DNA of 64,000 nt from Clostridia bacterium (GTDB lineage Bacteria; Bacillota; Clostridia; Lachnospirales; JAOARL01): NCBI GenBank assembly GCA_025210555.1, contig JAOARL010000008.1, forward strand, positions 146,868 through 210,867. Direction: 5' to 3'. Positions 17,299-25,573 of the stretch are shown one piece after another. A program made the position numbers and the translations under genes. The notes under the pieces were generated by a model. It saw only the letters and a program-made list of their open reading frames with translations, made no database searches and was not told the origin of the DNA. Each line of letters opens with the position of its first letter. The first letter of the stretch is position 1.

Positions 17299-19746
17299 CT
17301 ATTTATTCAACTTGTGTGTTTTATTTATTTCTTCTTTATTTTCTTTGTAGTATCTATTAAGTGAAGCTCTAACAATTTTTGTTGCTTCTTTAGATTCATT
17401 ACCAAATGGTACCATTGCTGTTATAGCTATCTCTGGATTTTCATAAGGTGCAAAAGATGTAAACCATGCGTGGTTACCTTTACTACCTTCCTGAGCAGTT
17501 CCAGTCTTTCCAGCAACTATAACTTCTGAATCCCTAAAATAATACTTAGCTGTACCATGAACTCCATTAGTTACATCATACATTCCCTGTTTTGCTATTT
17601 TCATTATATCATTTTTAACTGGAATTTCTTCAATTAATTCAATTTTTTTCTTAAAAACAACATTATTTTTATCATCTTTCACTTCTCTTAAAATATGAAT
17701 ATCATATTTTTTACCCTCATTTGCTATTATTGAAGTATATTTTGCTACATGTATTGGGGCTAAATTGTTTACTGATTGACCAATAGCAGACCTTATAGTA
17801 TCCCCAGGATACCACATTGTGTCCCCTCTATTAGCTTTAGGGTTATAAAGTTTCACTAACTTTTCTTTTGTTCCTGGAGAAGCCAGATTAGGAGTTGCTT
17901 CAAATTCAGAAAGTTCAATACCACTTTTTTTATTCAAATCAAACATTTTACCATACTTAGCAATTCTTTCTGCACCAAGCGAAGCATCAAACTTGCCGCT
18001 CCCTTTAGCAAACCCTAATCTATACCCAACTTCATAGAAGAAGTAGTTACATGATGTAGCTAACCCTTTATACACATCTACCACTCCATGAGTTGTACCT
18101 TTCGAAGTATATATCCAACATTTAGGGTTTCCAAATCTTGGATAAACTCCTTTATCAACAATTTTAGTTTTATCAGTTATTACACCTTCAGATAAAGCCG
18201 CTATAGCTGTAAGCATTTTAAAAGTTGAACCTGGTGCTCTCTTTTCAGCAAGCGCTCTATTTATAAACGGTTTTGTGCTATTTTGACTTATTTTATTATA
18301 ATTTTTAAGCACTTCATTATTATTGTAACTCGGGTAGCTAACCAACGCTCTTACTTCTCCTGTATTAGTATCTATTGCTGCTACTGCCGCAGAGTAAGGC
18401 TTTTGACCAATCATATCTGGTGTTATTTCAAGGCTCTCTATTTTTCTTCTTATAACTTCATCCGTACTTATTTTCCCACTAGCCAAACTTTTTTTATAAT
18501 CAGATTTAATTATGCCTTGCTCCATAAGTATAAATACTAATTCTCTTGATGTAACTTTATAATTTTTTATAAGTCTTATTAATTCTTCCTTTTGCTGTTT
18601 CTCGTTCTTTCCATCTAAATATTTAAAAATTTTCTTTCTAAGTATTTTAGAATAATACTCATCCGATTCTAATATTTCGTCTATTGATATAGTTTCTATT
18701 TTAACTAAATTCATAAATATATCTCTTGATGTGTATTTTTTATTATAATTTAGAAGAGCTGTTTCAGCCAATTTCTTTAACATCTCTTCATATATAATAT
18801 TTTGTAATTCATAATCTATTGTTAAATAAACATTTTTTCCAGTTTCAAGTGACAAAGTATCTAGTTCTGTTATTCTTCTACCATCTTTATCAACTTCCAT
18901 ATACCTTACGCCATCTTCACCTCTTAAATATTCTTCAAATGTCTTTTCAACACCACTTCTACCAATCAAATCGTCTGAATCATATCCCTTGTCTTTAAGT
19001 TTTTTATATTCTTCTTGATTTATTGTAGTTAGATATCCTAAAACATGAGATAGCGATTCATTATCTCTATAATATCTTACTGGTATTTTATCTATATATA
19101 TTCCTCTTAAAAAATTCGAATTTTCTTCTATCATAGCTATAGTTTCTTTTTTTATATCTCTACATACAGTTATAGGTTGATACTGCTTATACCTTCTCAT
19201 ATATACTTCCGAGTTAAGTATTATTAAGTTTCTGAAATTACCTTCTTCACCTGTAAGTTCAAACCTATCTTTTAACTCCTCCATAACCTCTTTAGCTGTA
19301 AGTGTACTCTTTAGCTTCATATCTTTTCTAAAATATCTTAACTTACTTTGTGTCCATATGAATTCATACGGTTCTTTTTTTGATATTGGAAAGTCAAAAT
19401 ATACTTCCTCATCTTTTTCCTCTAATATTTTAAGAACACTTTCAAATATATTATTTCTTTCTTTTATTTCCATCTTCTTTATACTGTTATCAAATTTAAC
19501 ATTATAGGCAATTTTATTACCAGCTAAAAGAACTCCATTTCGGTCATATATTTCACCTCTTGGGGCTGGTATATCTATTTTTCTAAGTATACTCGCATTA
19601 ACTTTTTCAAAGTTTTCTTCACCCTTTATTACTTGCAAATAAATCAACCTAAATAAAAGTACTATAAACATAATACTTATAATTAGAACTAGATGAAAAT
19701 ATCTAGTTATAGTATTAACGGATTCTCTTCTTTGAAATGTAATCAT
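17299..19746 (-). CDS. mrdA: Penicillin-binding protein 2 (elongasome transpeptidase)
   Basis: PBP2 cross-links side-wall peptidoglycan with RodA. The 815-residue protein has one N-terminal membrane helix (about 18-38), a pedestal domain with APRGEIYDRNG, and a transpeptidase domain with serine S507 in STFK, SCN in TSCNYFF, and KTGTAQEG around 746. It is longer than the approximately 630-residue Gram-negative enzyme because of an insertion between YELQNIIYEEMLKK and the catalytic core, as in other clostridia. The stop overlaps nothing downstream; the start overlaps the mreD stop by 4 nt. Confidence 0.94.
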   Translation of the reverse strand: MITFQRRESVNTITRYFHLVLIISIMFIVLLFRLIYLQVIKGEENFEKVNASILRKIDIPAPRGEIYDRNGVLLAGNKIAYNVKFDNSIKKMEIKERNNIFESVLKILEEKDEEVYFDFPISKKEPYEFIWTQSKLRYFRKDMKLKSTLTAKEVMEELKDRFELTGEEGNFRNLIILNSEVYMRRYKQYQPITVCRDIKKETIAMIEENSNFLRGIYIDKIPVRYYRDNESLSHVLGYLTTINQEEYKKLKDKGYDSDDLIGRSGVEKTFEEYLRGEDGVRYMEVDKDGRRITELDTLSLETGKNVYLTIDYELQNIIYEEMLKKLAETALLNYNKKYTSRDIFMNLVKIETISIDEILESDEYYSKILRKKIFKYLDGKNEKQQKEELIRLIKNYKVTSRELVFILMEQGIIKSDYKKSLASGKISTDEVIRRKIESLEITPDMIGQKPYSAAVAAIDTNTGEVRALVSYPSYNNNEVLKNYNKISQNSTKPFINRALAEKRAPGSTFKMLTAIAALSEGVITDKTKIVDKGVYPRFGNPKCWIYTSKGTTHGVVDVYKGLATSCNYFFYEVGYRLGFAKGSGKFDASLGAERIAKYGKMFDLNKKSGIELSEFEATPNLASPGTKEKLVKLYNPKANRGDTMWYPGDTIRSAIGQSVNNLAPIHVAKYTSIIANEGKKYDIHILREVKDDKNNVVFKKKIELIEEIPVKNDIMKIAKQGMYDVTNGVHGTAKYYFRDSEVIVAGKTGTAQEGSKGNHAWFTSFAPYENPEIAITAMVPFGNESKEATKIVRASLNRYYKENKEEINKTHKLNK

Positions 19747-20237
19747 ATTTTTCTATATTCCTTTTCTTCAAGATTTTCATTAATCATGTATATAATAGGA
19801 TATATCATCAAACTTAATAGGGAATTTAGTACAACTTCCATCAATGTGTAATTAGTTATATATTGCCATATATTTATTCTATCTATAAACATATAGCTTA
19901 AAATATATTTTTCAACACTAAATAATATAATACCTAGTCCCATTAAAGTAATAAACCCATAAGATTCTCTTGCAAATTCTTTTTTCAAGCATCCCATTAT
20001 ATAACCTACATGCATATAAATCATCATGTTAATCCCTATTCCTGCACCATAGAAAACATCTATAACAAATCCAATCAAAAGGCCTATTATAGTTCCTTCT
20101 CTATGTCCCCTTAATAAAGAATATAATATTAATAATGTAAGTGTTAAATTAGGCTTTATAAACCCAATATTTATATTTATTGTAGTTTCAATTAAAAAAA
20201 AGAAAAAAAACAAAATTGAAATGATCATACTTCTCAC
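19743..20237 (-). CDS. mreD: Rod shape-determining protein MreD
   Basis: MreD is a small multi-helix membrane protein of the elongasome. This 164-residue protein has about five hydrophobic segments and motifs found in MreD: GHREGTIIGLLIGFVIDVFYG. A GTG at 20237 lies 5 nt after GAGGTG and overlaps the mreC stop; the alternative ATG at 20228 is too far from that site. Its place between mreC and mrdA settles the identity, as the sequence itself is weakly conserved. Confidence 0.9.
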   Translation of the reverse strand: MRSMIISILFFFFFLIETTININIGFIKPNLTLTLLILYSLLRGHREGTIIGLLIGFVIDVFYGAGIGINMMIYMHVGYIMGCLKKEFARESYGFITLMGLGIILFSVEKYILSYMFIDRINIWQYITNYTLMEVVLNSLLSLMIYPIIYMINENLEEKEYRKI

Positions 20238-21073
20238 TATTCCACCTCATTTTCTTTCTTTAATATTAAAACTTCTCTTAAATTATTATAGTCAACATCT
20301 GGTTTAACTACTGCAGTCTTGTTAAGCTCCTTAATATTTTCAGAAATAATCTCTACTTCACCTATATATAAACCCTTAGGATATAAACTACTTAGATTTG
20401 AAGTATGTACTTTATCTCCTTCAATTATATCAGAATCCACATCTATATACTCCATTACTAATTTACCTTTATTTCTAGCTTCTACTGCACCTTTTAAAAC
20501 TCCATTTTCAAGAGTTCTTTCAGTTTCTACACTTATAGAACTTCTTACATCTGTTATAAGCATGACCTTTGAAAAATTCTCATGAACTTCTATTACATGT
20601 CCAACAAGTCCACTATTTGAAACAACAACCATCTTTTCTTCAATTTCAGAATCTAACCCTCTATTTATAAGAATTATACCATCAACATTAGATATAGATT
20701 TACCTATTACATCTGCTCCAGTAACTTCTTTGAAATTATTTTTTTCTCTAAATGATAAAAAATCTCTTAAACGTTCATTTTCACTTTTTAATTTTAGCAA
20801 ATTATTATTTTCAAATTTTAGTTTTTCATTTTCTTCTTTTAAAAGTTCATTTTCACCTTTAATGTTTCCAAGATTTTTATAATAGTCTATCGTTCCCCCT
20901 ACACTATCTCTAGTATTTACAAATAAACTTTGTACAGGCATAAAAAAACGAGTATGAACAAAATCCACAAACTTAATATCAATCTTTTGATATTTTATCA
21001 AAAGCGCAAACACTGCTATAACTAGTGTTATACTTATAAGTTTATATGGTTTTTTTCTTTCATACCCGTACAT
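20237..21073 (-). CDS. mreC: Cell shape-determining protein MreC
   Basis: MreC is a bitopic protein whose outer domain activates PBP2/RodA. The 278-residue protein has a basic N-terminus, a membrane helix (about 12-25), a coiled coil (about 70-100, rich in LKEENEKLK-type heptads) and two beta-barrel lobes with IINRGLDSEIEEKMVVVSN, GLVGHVIEV and KGLYIGEV. It follows mreB by 16 nt. Confidence 0.95.
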   Translation of the reverse strand: MYGYERKKPYKLISITLVIAVFALLIKYQKIDIKFVDFVHTRFFMPVQSLFVNTRDSVGGTIDYYKNLGNIKGENELLKEENEKLKFENNNLLKLKSENERLRDFLSFREKNNFKEVTGADVIGKSISNVDGIILINRGLDSEIEEKMVVVSNSGLVGHVIEVHENFSKVMLITDVRSSISVETERTLENGVLKGAVEARNKGKLVMEYIDVDSDIIEGDKVHTSNLSSLYPKGLYIGEVEIISENIKELNKTAVVKPDVDYNNLREVLILKKENEVE

Positions 21074-21089
21074 TTAATTCCTCCTATTA

Positions 21090-22118
21090 TTAGCTAACTT
21101 TTTTACTTGATATTAATACATTACTTAATGAATCAATATGATCTAATACTAATCCTGTTCCAACTGCAACACAGTTAAGTGGTTCATTAGCTATTTTAAC
21201 TGGCATTCCTGTTTCTTGAGTTATAAGCTTATCAAGTCCTGAAAGCATAGCTCCTCCTCCAGTTAAAACAATTCCATTTTCCATTATATCTGATGATAAT
21301 TCAGGTGGAGTCTTCTCAAGTGTATACTTGATTGAATCAATTATAGCATTAACTGGTTCTTTTAATGCCTCAAGCATTTCCGCTGAAGTAATTTCAATTA
21401 CTTTTGGAAGTCCAGTTATTAAGTCTCTACCTCTTATCTCCATAGATTCTTCTATGTCTTTAGGGAAAGCACATCCGATTGTTACTTTAATTTCTTCTGC
21501 TGTTCTATCCCCGATCATTAAATTATATTCTTTTTTGATAGAGTTAACGATATGCTCATCAAGCTTATCTCCTGCAACTCTAAGTGATTTACTTACTACA
21601 ATACCACCAAGTGAAATAACAGCAACCTCTGTTGTTCCACCACCAATATCAACAACCATACTTCCTGTTGGTTCTCCTACTGGAAGACCAGCACCTATAG
21701 CTGCTGCCATTGGTTCTTCAATAAGGTAAGTTTCTCTTTCTTTTCCACCAGCTCTTATAGCTGATTCTAATACTGCTCTTTTTTCTACCTCAGTTACTCC
21801 TGATGGTATACATATAACTACTCTAGGTTTACTATTTAAAAGTCCACCACTGTGAATTTTCCCTATAAAATACTGAAGCATAGCTTGAGTCGTATTAAAG
21901 TCTGCTATAACTCCATCTTTCATTGGTCTGATAGCTACAATACTTCCTGGTGTTCTACCAATCATTTGTTTAGCTTCATTACCAACTGATAAAACCTCTT
22001 TAGTTTCTGTATTCATAGCCACTACAGAAGGCTCATTTACTGCAATCCCTTTATTTCTTAAGAATACTAATGTATTAGCTGTTCCTAAGTCAATTCCTAT
22101 ATCTTTTGAAAAAAACAT
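21090..22118 (-). CDS. mreB: Actin-like cell-shape protein MreB
   Basis: MreB filaments organise side-wall synthesis. The 342-residue protein shows the actin-fold motifs: phosphate 1 [14 protein letters not shown] (6-19), phosphate 2 [16 protein letters not shown] near 160, and the adenosine motif [15 protein letters not shown] near 285. The N-terminal MFFSKDIG fits the amphipathic membrane anchor. GGGAGTAGAAT gives the ribosome site. A good promoter at 22156-22184 serves this gene and the operon through rodA. Confidence 0.97.
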   Translation of the reverse strand: MFFSKDIGIDLGTANTLVFLRNKGIAVNEPSVVAMNTETKEVLSVGNEAKQMIGRTPGSIVAIRPMKDGVIADFNTTQAMLQYFIGKIHSGGLLNSKPRVVICIPSGVTEVEKRAVLESAIRAGGKERETYLIEEPMAAAIGAGLPVGEPTGSMVVDIGGGTTEVAVISLGGIVVSKSLRVAGDKLDEHIVNSIKKEYNLMIGDRTAEEIKVTIGCAFPKDIEESMEIRGRDLITGLPKVIEITSAEMLEALKEPVNAIIDSIKYTLEKTPPELSSDIMENGIVLTGGGAMLSGLDKLITQETGMPVKIANEPLNCVAVGTGLVLDHIDSLSNVLISSKKVS

Positions 22119-22155
22119 ATTCTACTCCCTTTCATATCATAAAATCTCACTATTA

Positions 22156-22184
22156 ATAATACCCTTTTTAAAAAACTTTTTCAA
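22156..22184 (-). promoter_or_regulatory. Promoter of the mreB operon
   Basis: TTGAAA (22184-22179), a 17-nt spacer and TATTAT (22161-22156) read toward mreB, about 38 nt before its start. They lie right after the T-rich end of radC (AGGACT-TTTAT-AGTCTT and seven T), which acts as a weak terminator. Confidence 0.6.
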
Positions 22185-22194
22185 TAAAAAAAGA

Positions 22195-22869
22195 CTATAA
22201 AAGTCCTTTATTTTTAAAACTTACGTATTTATTGTCACCAATTATTAAATGATCTAATAATTCTATATTCAAAACATCTCCTGCCATACTAATTTTTCTA
22301 GTTAATTTTATATCTTCTTCACTTGGTGTTGGATCACCACTTGGATGATTATGAATCATTATTATTGCATATGCCGAAGCTTCTATAGCTCTTCTAAATA
22401 CTTCTCTCTCATGAACTATAGCTTCATTTAGTATCCCAACAGTAACAACATCTTCTTTTATAATGTCATATTTAGTATTTAGTGATATTATTAAAATCCT
22501 TTCTTGTTTTAACCTTCTCATTTCTTCCATGTAAATTTTAGCAATGCTCTCAGGCGAATTAACTTTAAATTTCTTTTTACCTTCTTCTTTACTCACTCTT
22601 TTAATAATTTCTTCAACAGCTTGTATTTGTATGCTCTTCACTCTACCTATTCCGTTTATTTTAGTAAGTTCACTGCTAGACATTTGAAACAAAGCTGAAA
22701 AACTACCAGCTCTATTTATTAAATAACTACTAAGTTCTGTTACCCTCATTTTTTTACTTCCAGTTTTCAATATTATTCCTAAAAGTTCTGAGTTAGATAA
22801 GTATTCTGCCCCATATTTTTCTAGCTTTTCATATGGTCTTTCTGTTTCTGGTATTTCTTTTATACGCAT
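22195..22869 (-). CDS. radC: RadC family JAB1/MPN domain protein
   Basis: The 224-residue protein has an N-terminal helix-hairpin-helix region (about 20-85, with KINGIGRVKSIQIQAVEE) and a C-terminal JAMM metalloprotease-like domain with HNHPSGDPTPSEED (about 172-185), giving the HxHx7SxxD zinc motif. The old link to DNA repair is not well supported and the true role is unknown. The ribosome site is a run of seven G, 8 nt from the ATG at 22869, and it lies wholly inside a hairpin stem (22879-22909). Confidence 0.93.
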   Translation of the reverse strand: MRIKEIPETERPYEKLEKYGAEYLSNSELLGIILKTGSKKMRVTELSSYLINRAGSFSALFQMSSSELTKINGIGRVKSIQIQAVEEIIKRVSKEEGKKKFKVNSPESIAKIYMEEMRRLKQERILIISLNTKYDIIKEDVVTVGILNEAIVHEREVFRRAIEASAYAIIMIHNHPSGDPTPSEEDIKLTRKISMAGDVLNIELLDHLIIGDNKYVSFKNKGLL

Positions 22870-22878
22870 AGAAAAATC

Positions 22879-22909
22879 CCCCCCACTTTATTTTATAAAA
22901 AGTGAGAGG
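22879..22909 (-). promoter_or_regulatory. Leader hairpin covering the radC ribosome site
   Basis: CCTCTCACTTT and AAAGTGGGGGG form an 11-bp stem (two G-T pairs) around a 9-nt AT loop. The G-run that must serve as the Shine-Dalgarno is the 3' arm. Confidence 0.55.
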
Positions 22910-22920
22910 AATTAAAAGGG

Positions 22921-22948
22921 GTTATATATCAATGTATCGTTATATCAA
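22921..22948 (-). promoter_or_regulatory. Probable radC promoter
   Basis: TTGATA (22948-22943), 16 nt, TATAAC (22926-22921). It lies between the terminators that end the DUF4321 transcript and the radC leader hairpin. Confidence 0.5.
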
Positions 22949-22962
22949 ATTTAGTGAAACAT

Positions 22963-22988
22963 AAAAAGGCTTTCGTTATATAAAAGCC
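22963..22988 (-). terminator. Second terminator after the DUF4321 gene
   Basis: GGCTTT and AAAGCC pair around a 9-nt loop and are followed by TTTTTAT. Confidence 0.65.
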
Positions 22989-23007
22989 CCTCTTTTATAT
23001 ATTTGAA

Positions 23008-23040
23008 ATCTAAAAAAGCATCTCAAATGCTCTTTTAGAT
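23008..23040 (-). terminator. First terminator after the DUF4321 gene
   Basis: A long stem combines ATCTAAAA/TTTTAGAT with AGCAT/ATGCT around loop TTGAG; T-run TTTTTT on the minus strand. It starts directly at the stop codon. Confidence 0.75.
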
Positions 23041-23324
23041 TAATTCCATATTCCCAACGTAGTTAACATTCCCATTACGCTTGATGCGCTAAGTTTAAAA
23101 CTTACTGTAACTGACGTTGTTATTACTCCTAAATCTAAATCAAGTGGTTTTGTAAGACCGAACGTTTTAGTACTATTTATCCATCCTAAATATTGTACTG
23201 TTTCTAATTGTTTTCCAATTATCGCTCCTAGCGCCCCACCTAGAAGGAGTAATATTAAAACTTTTCTCCCTGTTGTCTTGTGCTTTGTTGTCTTTTTTAC
23301 TTCGTTACCTTTTTTCTTTTCCAA
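23040..23324 (-). CDS. DUF4321 domain membrane protein
   Basis: The 94-residue protein has a lysine-rich N-terminus (1-21), a membrane helix with LILLLLGGALGAIIG, a KPLDLDLGVITTSVTVSFKL segment and a second hydrophobic end. This matches DUF4321, a small family often found next to maf, radC and mreB in clostridia, as here. Function is unknown; the context suggests the envelope or division. Translation starts at TTG 23324, 6 nt after GGGGGAG. Two promoters lie upstream. Confidence 0.8.
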   Translation of the reverse strand: MEKKKGNEVKKTTKHKTTGRKVLILLLLGGALGAIIGKQLETVQYLGWINSTKTFGLTKPLDLDLGVITTSVTVSFKLSASSVMGMLTTLGIWN

Positions 23325-23595
23325 GATAACTCCCCCTTTGACAAGATTATTTATAATATAATCTTTGGCTTTTTTGAAAAGTATTTCTTTTCCCGCCTAT
23401 TATTTATTAAGTTTTCATCTGTAAAACTAATATTGTATCACTAGTTTAACATAGTTTTCTGAAAATTGCAACACTTTTCTGAAATCTTTTTATTTCCCAT
23501 ATCTCAACCTGCCAAACTCATGTTTTAAAAGGTTATAACAGATATGTCTTTTTCAAATATGGCTCTATTATAATATAAATTTTCCAAAAAATCAA
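23325..23595 (-). promoter_or_regulatory. Tandem promoters and leader of the DUF4321 gene
   Basis: No gene is supported here. P1 is TTGATT (23595-23590), 17 nt, TATAAT (23572-23567). P2 is TTGCAA (23471-23466), 17 nt, TAAACT (23448-23443), weaker. A perfect 8-bp inverted repeat, AAGATTAT/ATAATCTT with a 7-nt spacer (23343-23365), stands 6 nt before the ribosome site and could be an operator or a leader stem. Confidence 0.5.
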
Positions 23596-23654
23596 TGCAA
23601 TTGTCAGAACTTTTACAATTTTATTACAATAATCTATCTATTAACATTTTCCAA

Positions 23655-23681
23655 TAAAAAAAGAAACTATTTCTAGTCTCT
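23655..23681 (-). terminator. Terminator of the TVP38-rubredoxin transcript
   Basis: AGAGACTA and TAGTTTCT pair around loop GAAA, followed by TTTTTTTATT on the minus strand, 2 nt after the small gene's stop. Confidence 0.7.
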
Positions 23682-23682
23682 T

Positions 23683-23856
23683 TTACATTCCTGCATATTC
23701 TATTGCTTCTTTTTGAGTTTTTTGCCCCATTGCTTCTGACAGCGCTTCTGAATACTCTATAGCTATAGCTGACTTATTCTCAACTTTATTTTCTATTTCA
23801 TAGTTCATTTGCTCTAATTCTTTTTGCCACTCTTCCATCTCTTTATTTTTGCACAT
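23683..23856 (-). CDS. Small charged hypothetical protein, 57 residues
   Basis: The protein starts MCKNKEMEEW and ends EAIEYAGM. It is mainly helical, rich in glutamate and lysine, with no recognised domain. AAGGAGATAAGAT overlaps the rubredoxin stop and lies 8 nt before the ATG, and a terminator follows at once, so it looks like a real last gene of the transcript. It may be a partner of the rubredoxin, but nothing in the sequence proves this. Confidence 0.65.
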   Translation of the reverse strand: MCKNKEMEEWQKELEQMNYEIENKVENKSAIAIEYSEALSEAMGQKTQKEAIEYAGM

Positions 23857-23867
23857 ATCTTATCTCC

Positions 23868-24032
23868 TTAATTTTTCTTTTCTTCAAACATCATCTTACC
23901 CTGATTACATTTAGGACATTTGAAATTTTCAGGAAGATCTTCAAATTTTGTATTTGGCTCAATATCTTTCATTGGCTCTCCCTTTTCTTCTCTGTATACA
24001 TAACTACATACAATACACTTATACTCTTTCAT
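23868..24032 (-). CDS. Rubredoxin
   Basis: This 54-residue protein has the rubredoxin iron site: CIVCSYVY near the start (Cys6, Cys9) and CPKCNQG near the end (Cys39, Cys42), holding one iron by four cysteines. The middle EPNTKFEDLPENFKCP matches the family's PGTxFEDLPDDWxCP. Rubredoxins carry single electrons, in anaerobes often to peroxide- or oxygen-reducing enzymes. GGAGAAGAT precedes the ATG. It overlaps the TVP38 gene by 14 nt. Confidence 0.9.
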   Translation of the reverse strand: MKEYKCIVCSYVYREEKGEPMKDIEPNTKFEDLPENFKCPKCNQGKMMFEEKKN

Positions 24033-24693
24033 ATCTTCTCCTTCTTTTCTTTATAATAACTGGCACTATCGCTATAATGCTAAGTATTATAAAAAATAAA
24101 ATTATTTTATAATTTATTATATCACCAACTACTCCATTTTTTAACAACTTATTTCCAATAAAAACATACATAATGTTCATAGGAAGTATTCCTATTGATG
24201 TTGTCCATATAAAATCTTTTAATTTAACTTTTGTTAGTCCACTAATAAGATTTATTAGTGTATATGGCATAACAGGCATAAGCCTTGCTGATAACATATA
24301 CAAAACTCCATTTTCTTCAAACTCTCTATTAAATTTTTCAAATTGCTTATTATATTTCCTTTGTACATCTTTTCCAACTAGATATCTTACTATTAAGAAT
24401 AATATAGACCCTCCTAAAGTAGCTCCTATATTTATATACATGGTTCCTCTAACAATACCAAATAACATTCCTGCCATTAAAGAAAATATAATTCCGCTTG
24501 GCACTGCAAATGAAGTTAAAACAGTGTACATTAATATAAAACATATAACCGATACTATATAATTTCTATCAACTATATTTACAAAGGAATCTTTTATTTC
24601 AACAATGCTTTCAATACCAATACCTTTACTATTTAAATAATAAGTTATACTCATTCCAAACATTATAAACATTAACATTAATATTTTCTTCAT
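24019..24693 (-). CDS. TVP38/TMEM64 family membrane protein (first copy)
   Basis: The 224-residue protein has about six hydrophobic segments and the VTT/DedA-like core: GIIFSLMAGMLFGIVRGTMYINIGATLG pattern, then RLMPVMPYTLINLISGLTKV. The family is thought to move or scramble lipids; the substrate here is unknown. A paralogue lies at 25574-26245. It is co-transcribed with rubredoxin, which overlaps its last codons. Confidence 0.88.
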   Translation of the reverse strand: MKKILMLMFIMFGMSITYYLNSKGIGIESIVEIKDSFVNIVDRNYIVSVICFILMYTVLTSFAVPSGIIFSLMAGMLFGIVRGTMYINIGATLGGSILFLIVRYLVGKDVQRKYNKQFEKFNREFEENGVLYMLSARLMPVMPYTLINLISGLTKVKLKDFIWTTSIGILPMNIMYVFIGNKLLKNGVVGDIINYKIILFFIILSIIAIVPVIIKKRRRRYERV

Positions 24694-24730
24694 ATTTCAC
24701 CTCAAAAATGATTATAACATTAATTTAAGT

Positions 24731-25573
24731 TTAGTAAGTTACAACTTTCTTGCTAAACACTCCCCTCATTTGACCACAAGCAGCATTTATATCAATCCCG
24801 TCAGTTTCATAATATTCAACTTCAAAAGAAGCCTTTTCTAAAATTTCTATAATTTTACTTAGATTCTCAGATTTTTCCACAGATGATCCTTCTACTATAT
24901 TATATTGGTTTATTTTTATCTTTTCATTCTTTTGCATTTTTTCAAACACTTGCACCAATTCTAATATATCTTCTTTTGAATCATTTAGCCCTTTCATAGG
25001 CACATAATTGTATTCTATTTTCCTACTATATTTTCTGGCAAATTTAAGTATATCTCCAATTTTTTCATTTACCTTTATTAACTTTGCTCTCTTCTCATTA
25101 TTAACTGTATGAATAGAAATCATAAGTTTAAAATCTCTAACTTCACTTAAGTCTTCTTCTAATTGTAAAATCAATTTTGGTTTTATTCCAGTAGTTGATA
25201 AGGCAAACTTTGATCCTTTATAAAAGTTGTTCATATAATTAATTGCATTAACTACATTTTCATAATTTAATAATGGTTCGCCTATTCCCATAGCTGAAAA
25301 TAAAACTTTCTTACCATCTTGTTCTATCTCATCATATACATTTTTACATTGCAAAATCAATTCATCTTTATTTAAACTTCTTTTAAAGCTCGGATTAACT
25401 CCGTTATAACACATAATACATCCAATTGCACACCCCACTTGAGTTGAGTAGCAAATTATATGTTTGTTTCTATAATTTACATATGTCGTTTCAATCACAT
25501 ATCCATCTTCTGTTTCCTGTAAAAACTTTATAGTTATGCCATCATTTGATTTCTCTCTTTTAATTATTTTCAT
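24731..25573 (-). CDS. RlmN/Cfr-like radical SAM methyltransferase lacking the N-terminal domain
   Basis: The 280-residue protein carries the RlmN/Cfr core: CYSTQVGCAIGCIMC, with the extra cysteine at the start and the CxxxCxxC cluster motif; GIGEPLLNYENV for SAM binding; and the methyl-carrying cysteine in INAACGQMRG near the C-terminus. Such enzymes methylate an adenine C2 or C8 of 23S rRNA or tRNA. Only about 40 residues precede the first cysteine, against about 100 in RlmN and Cfr, so the N-terminal accessory domain is absent. FCATG of RlmN is replaced by MCYNG. The substrate may therefore differ. The TVP38 gene upstream ends 1 nt before it. Confidence 0.85.
   Translation of the reverse strand: MKIIKREKSNDGITIKFLQETEDGYVIETTYVNYRNKHIICYSTQVGCAIGCIMCYNGVNPSFKRSLNKDELILQCKNVYDEIEQDGKKVLFSAMGIGEPLLNYENVVNAINYMNNFYKGSKFALSTTGIKPKLILQLEEDLSEVRDFKLMISIHTVNNEKRAKLIKVNEKIGDILKFARKYSRKIEYNYVPMKGLNDSKEDILELVQVFEKMQKNEKIKINQYNIVEGSSVEKSENLSKIIEILEKASFEVEYYETDGIDINAACGQMRGVFSKKVVTY

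Noticed and set aside
23441..23500. A 19-codon ORF (MGNKKISEKCC...) in the DUF4321 leader
   Set aside because: Its ribosome site is weak and the P2 -35/-10 boxes lie inside it; no support beyond openness.
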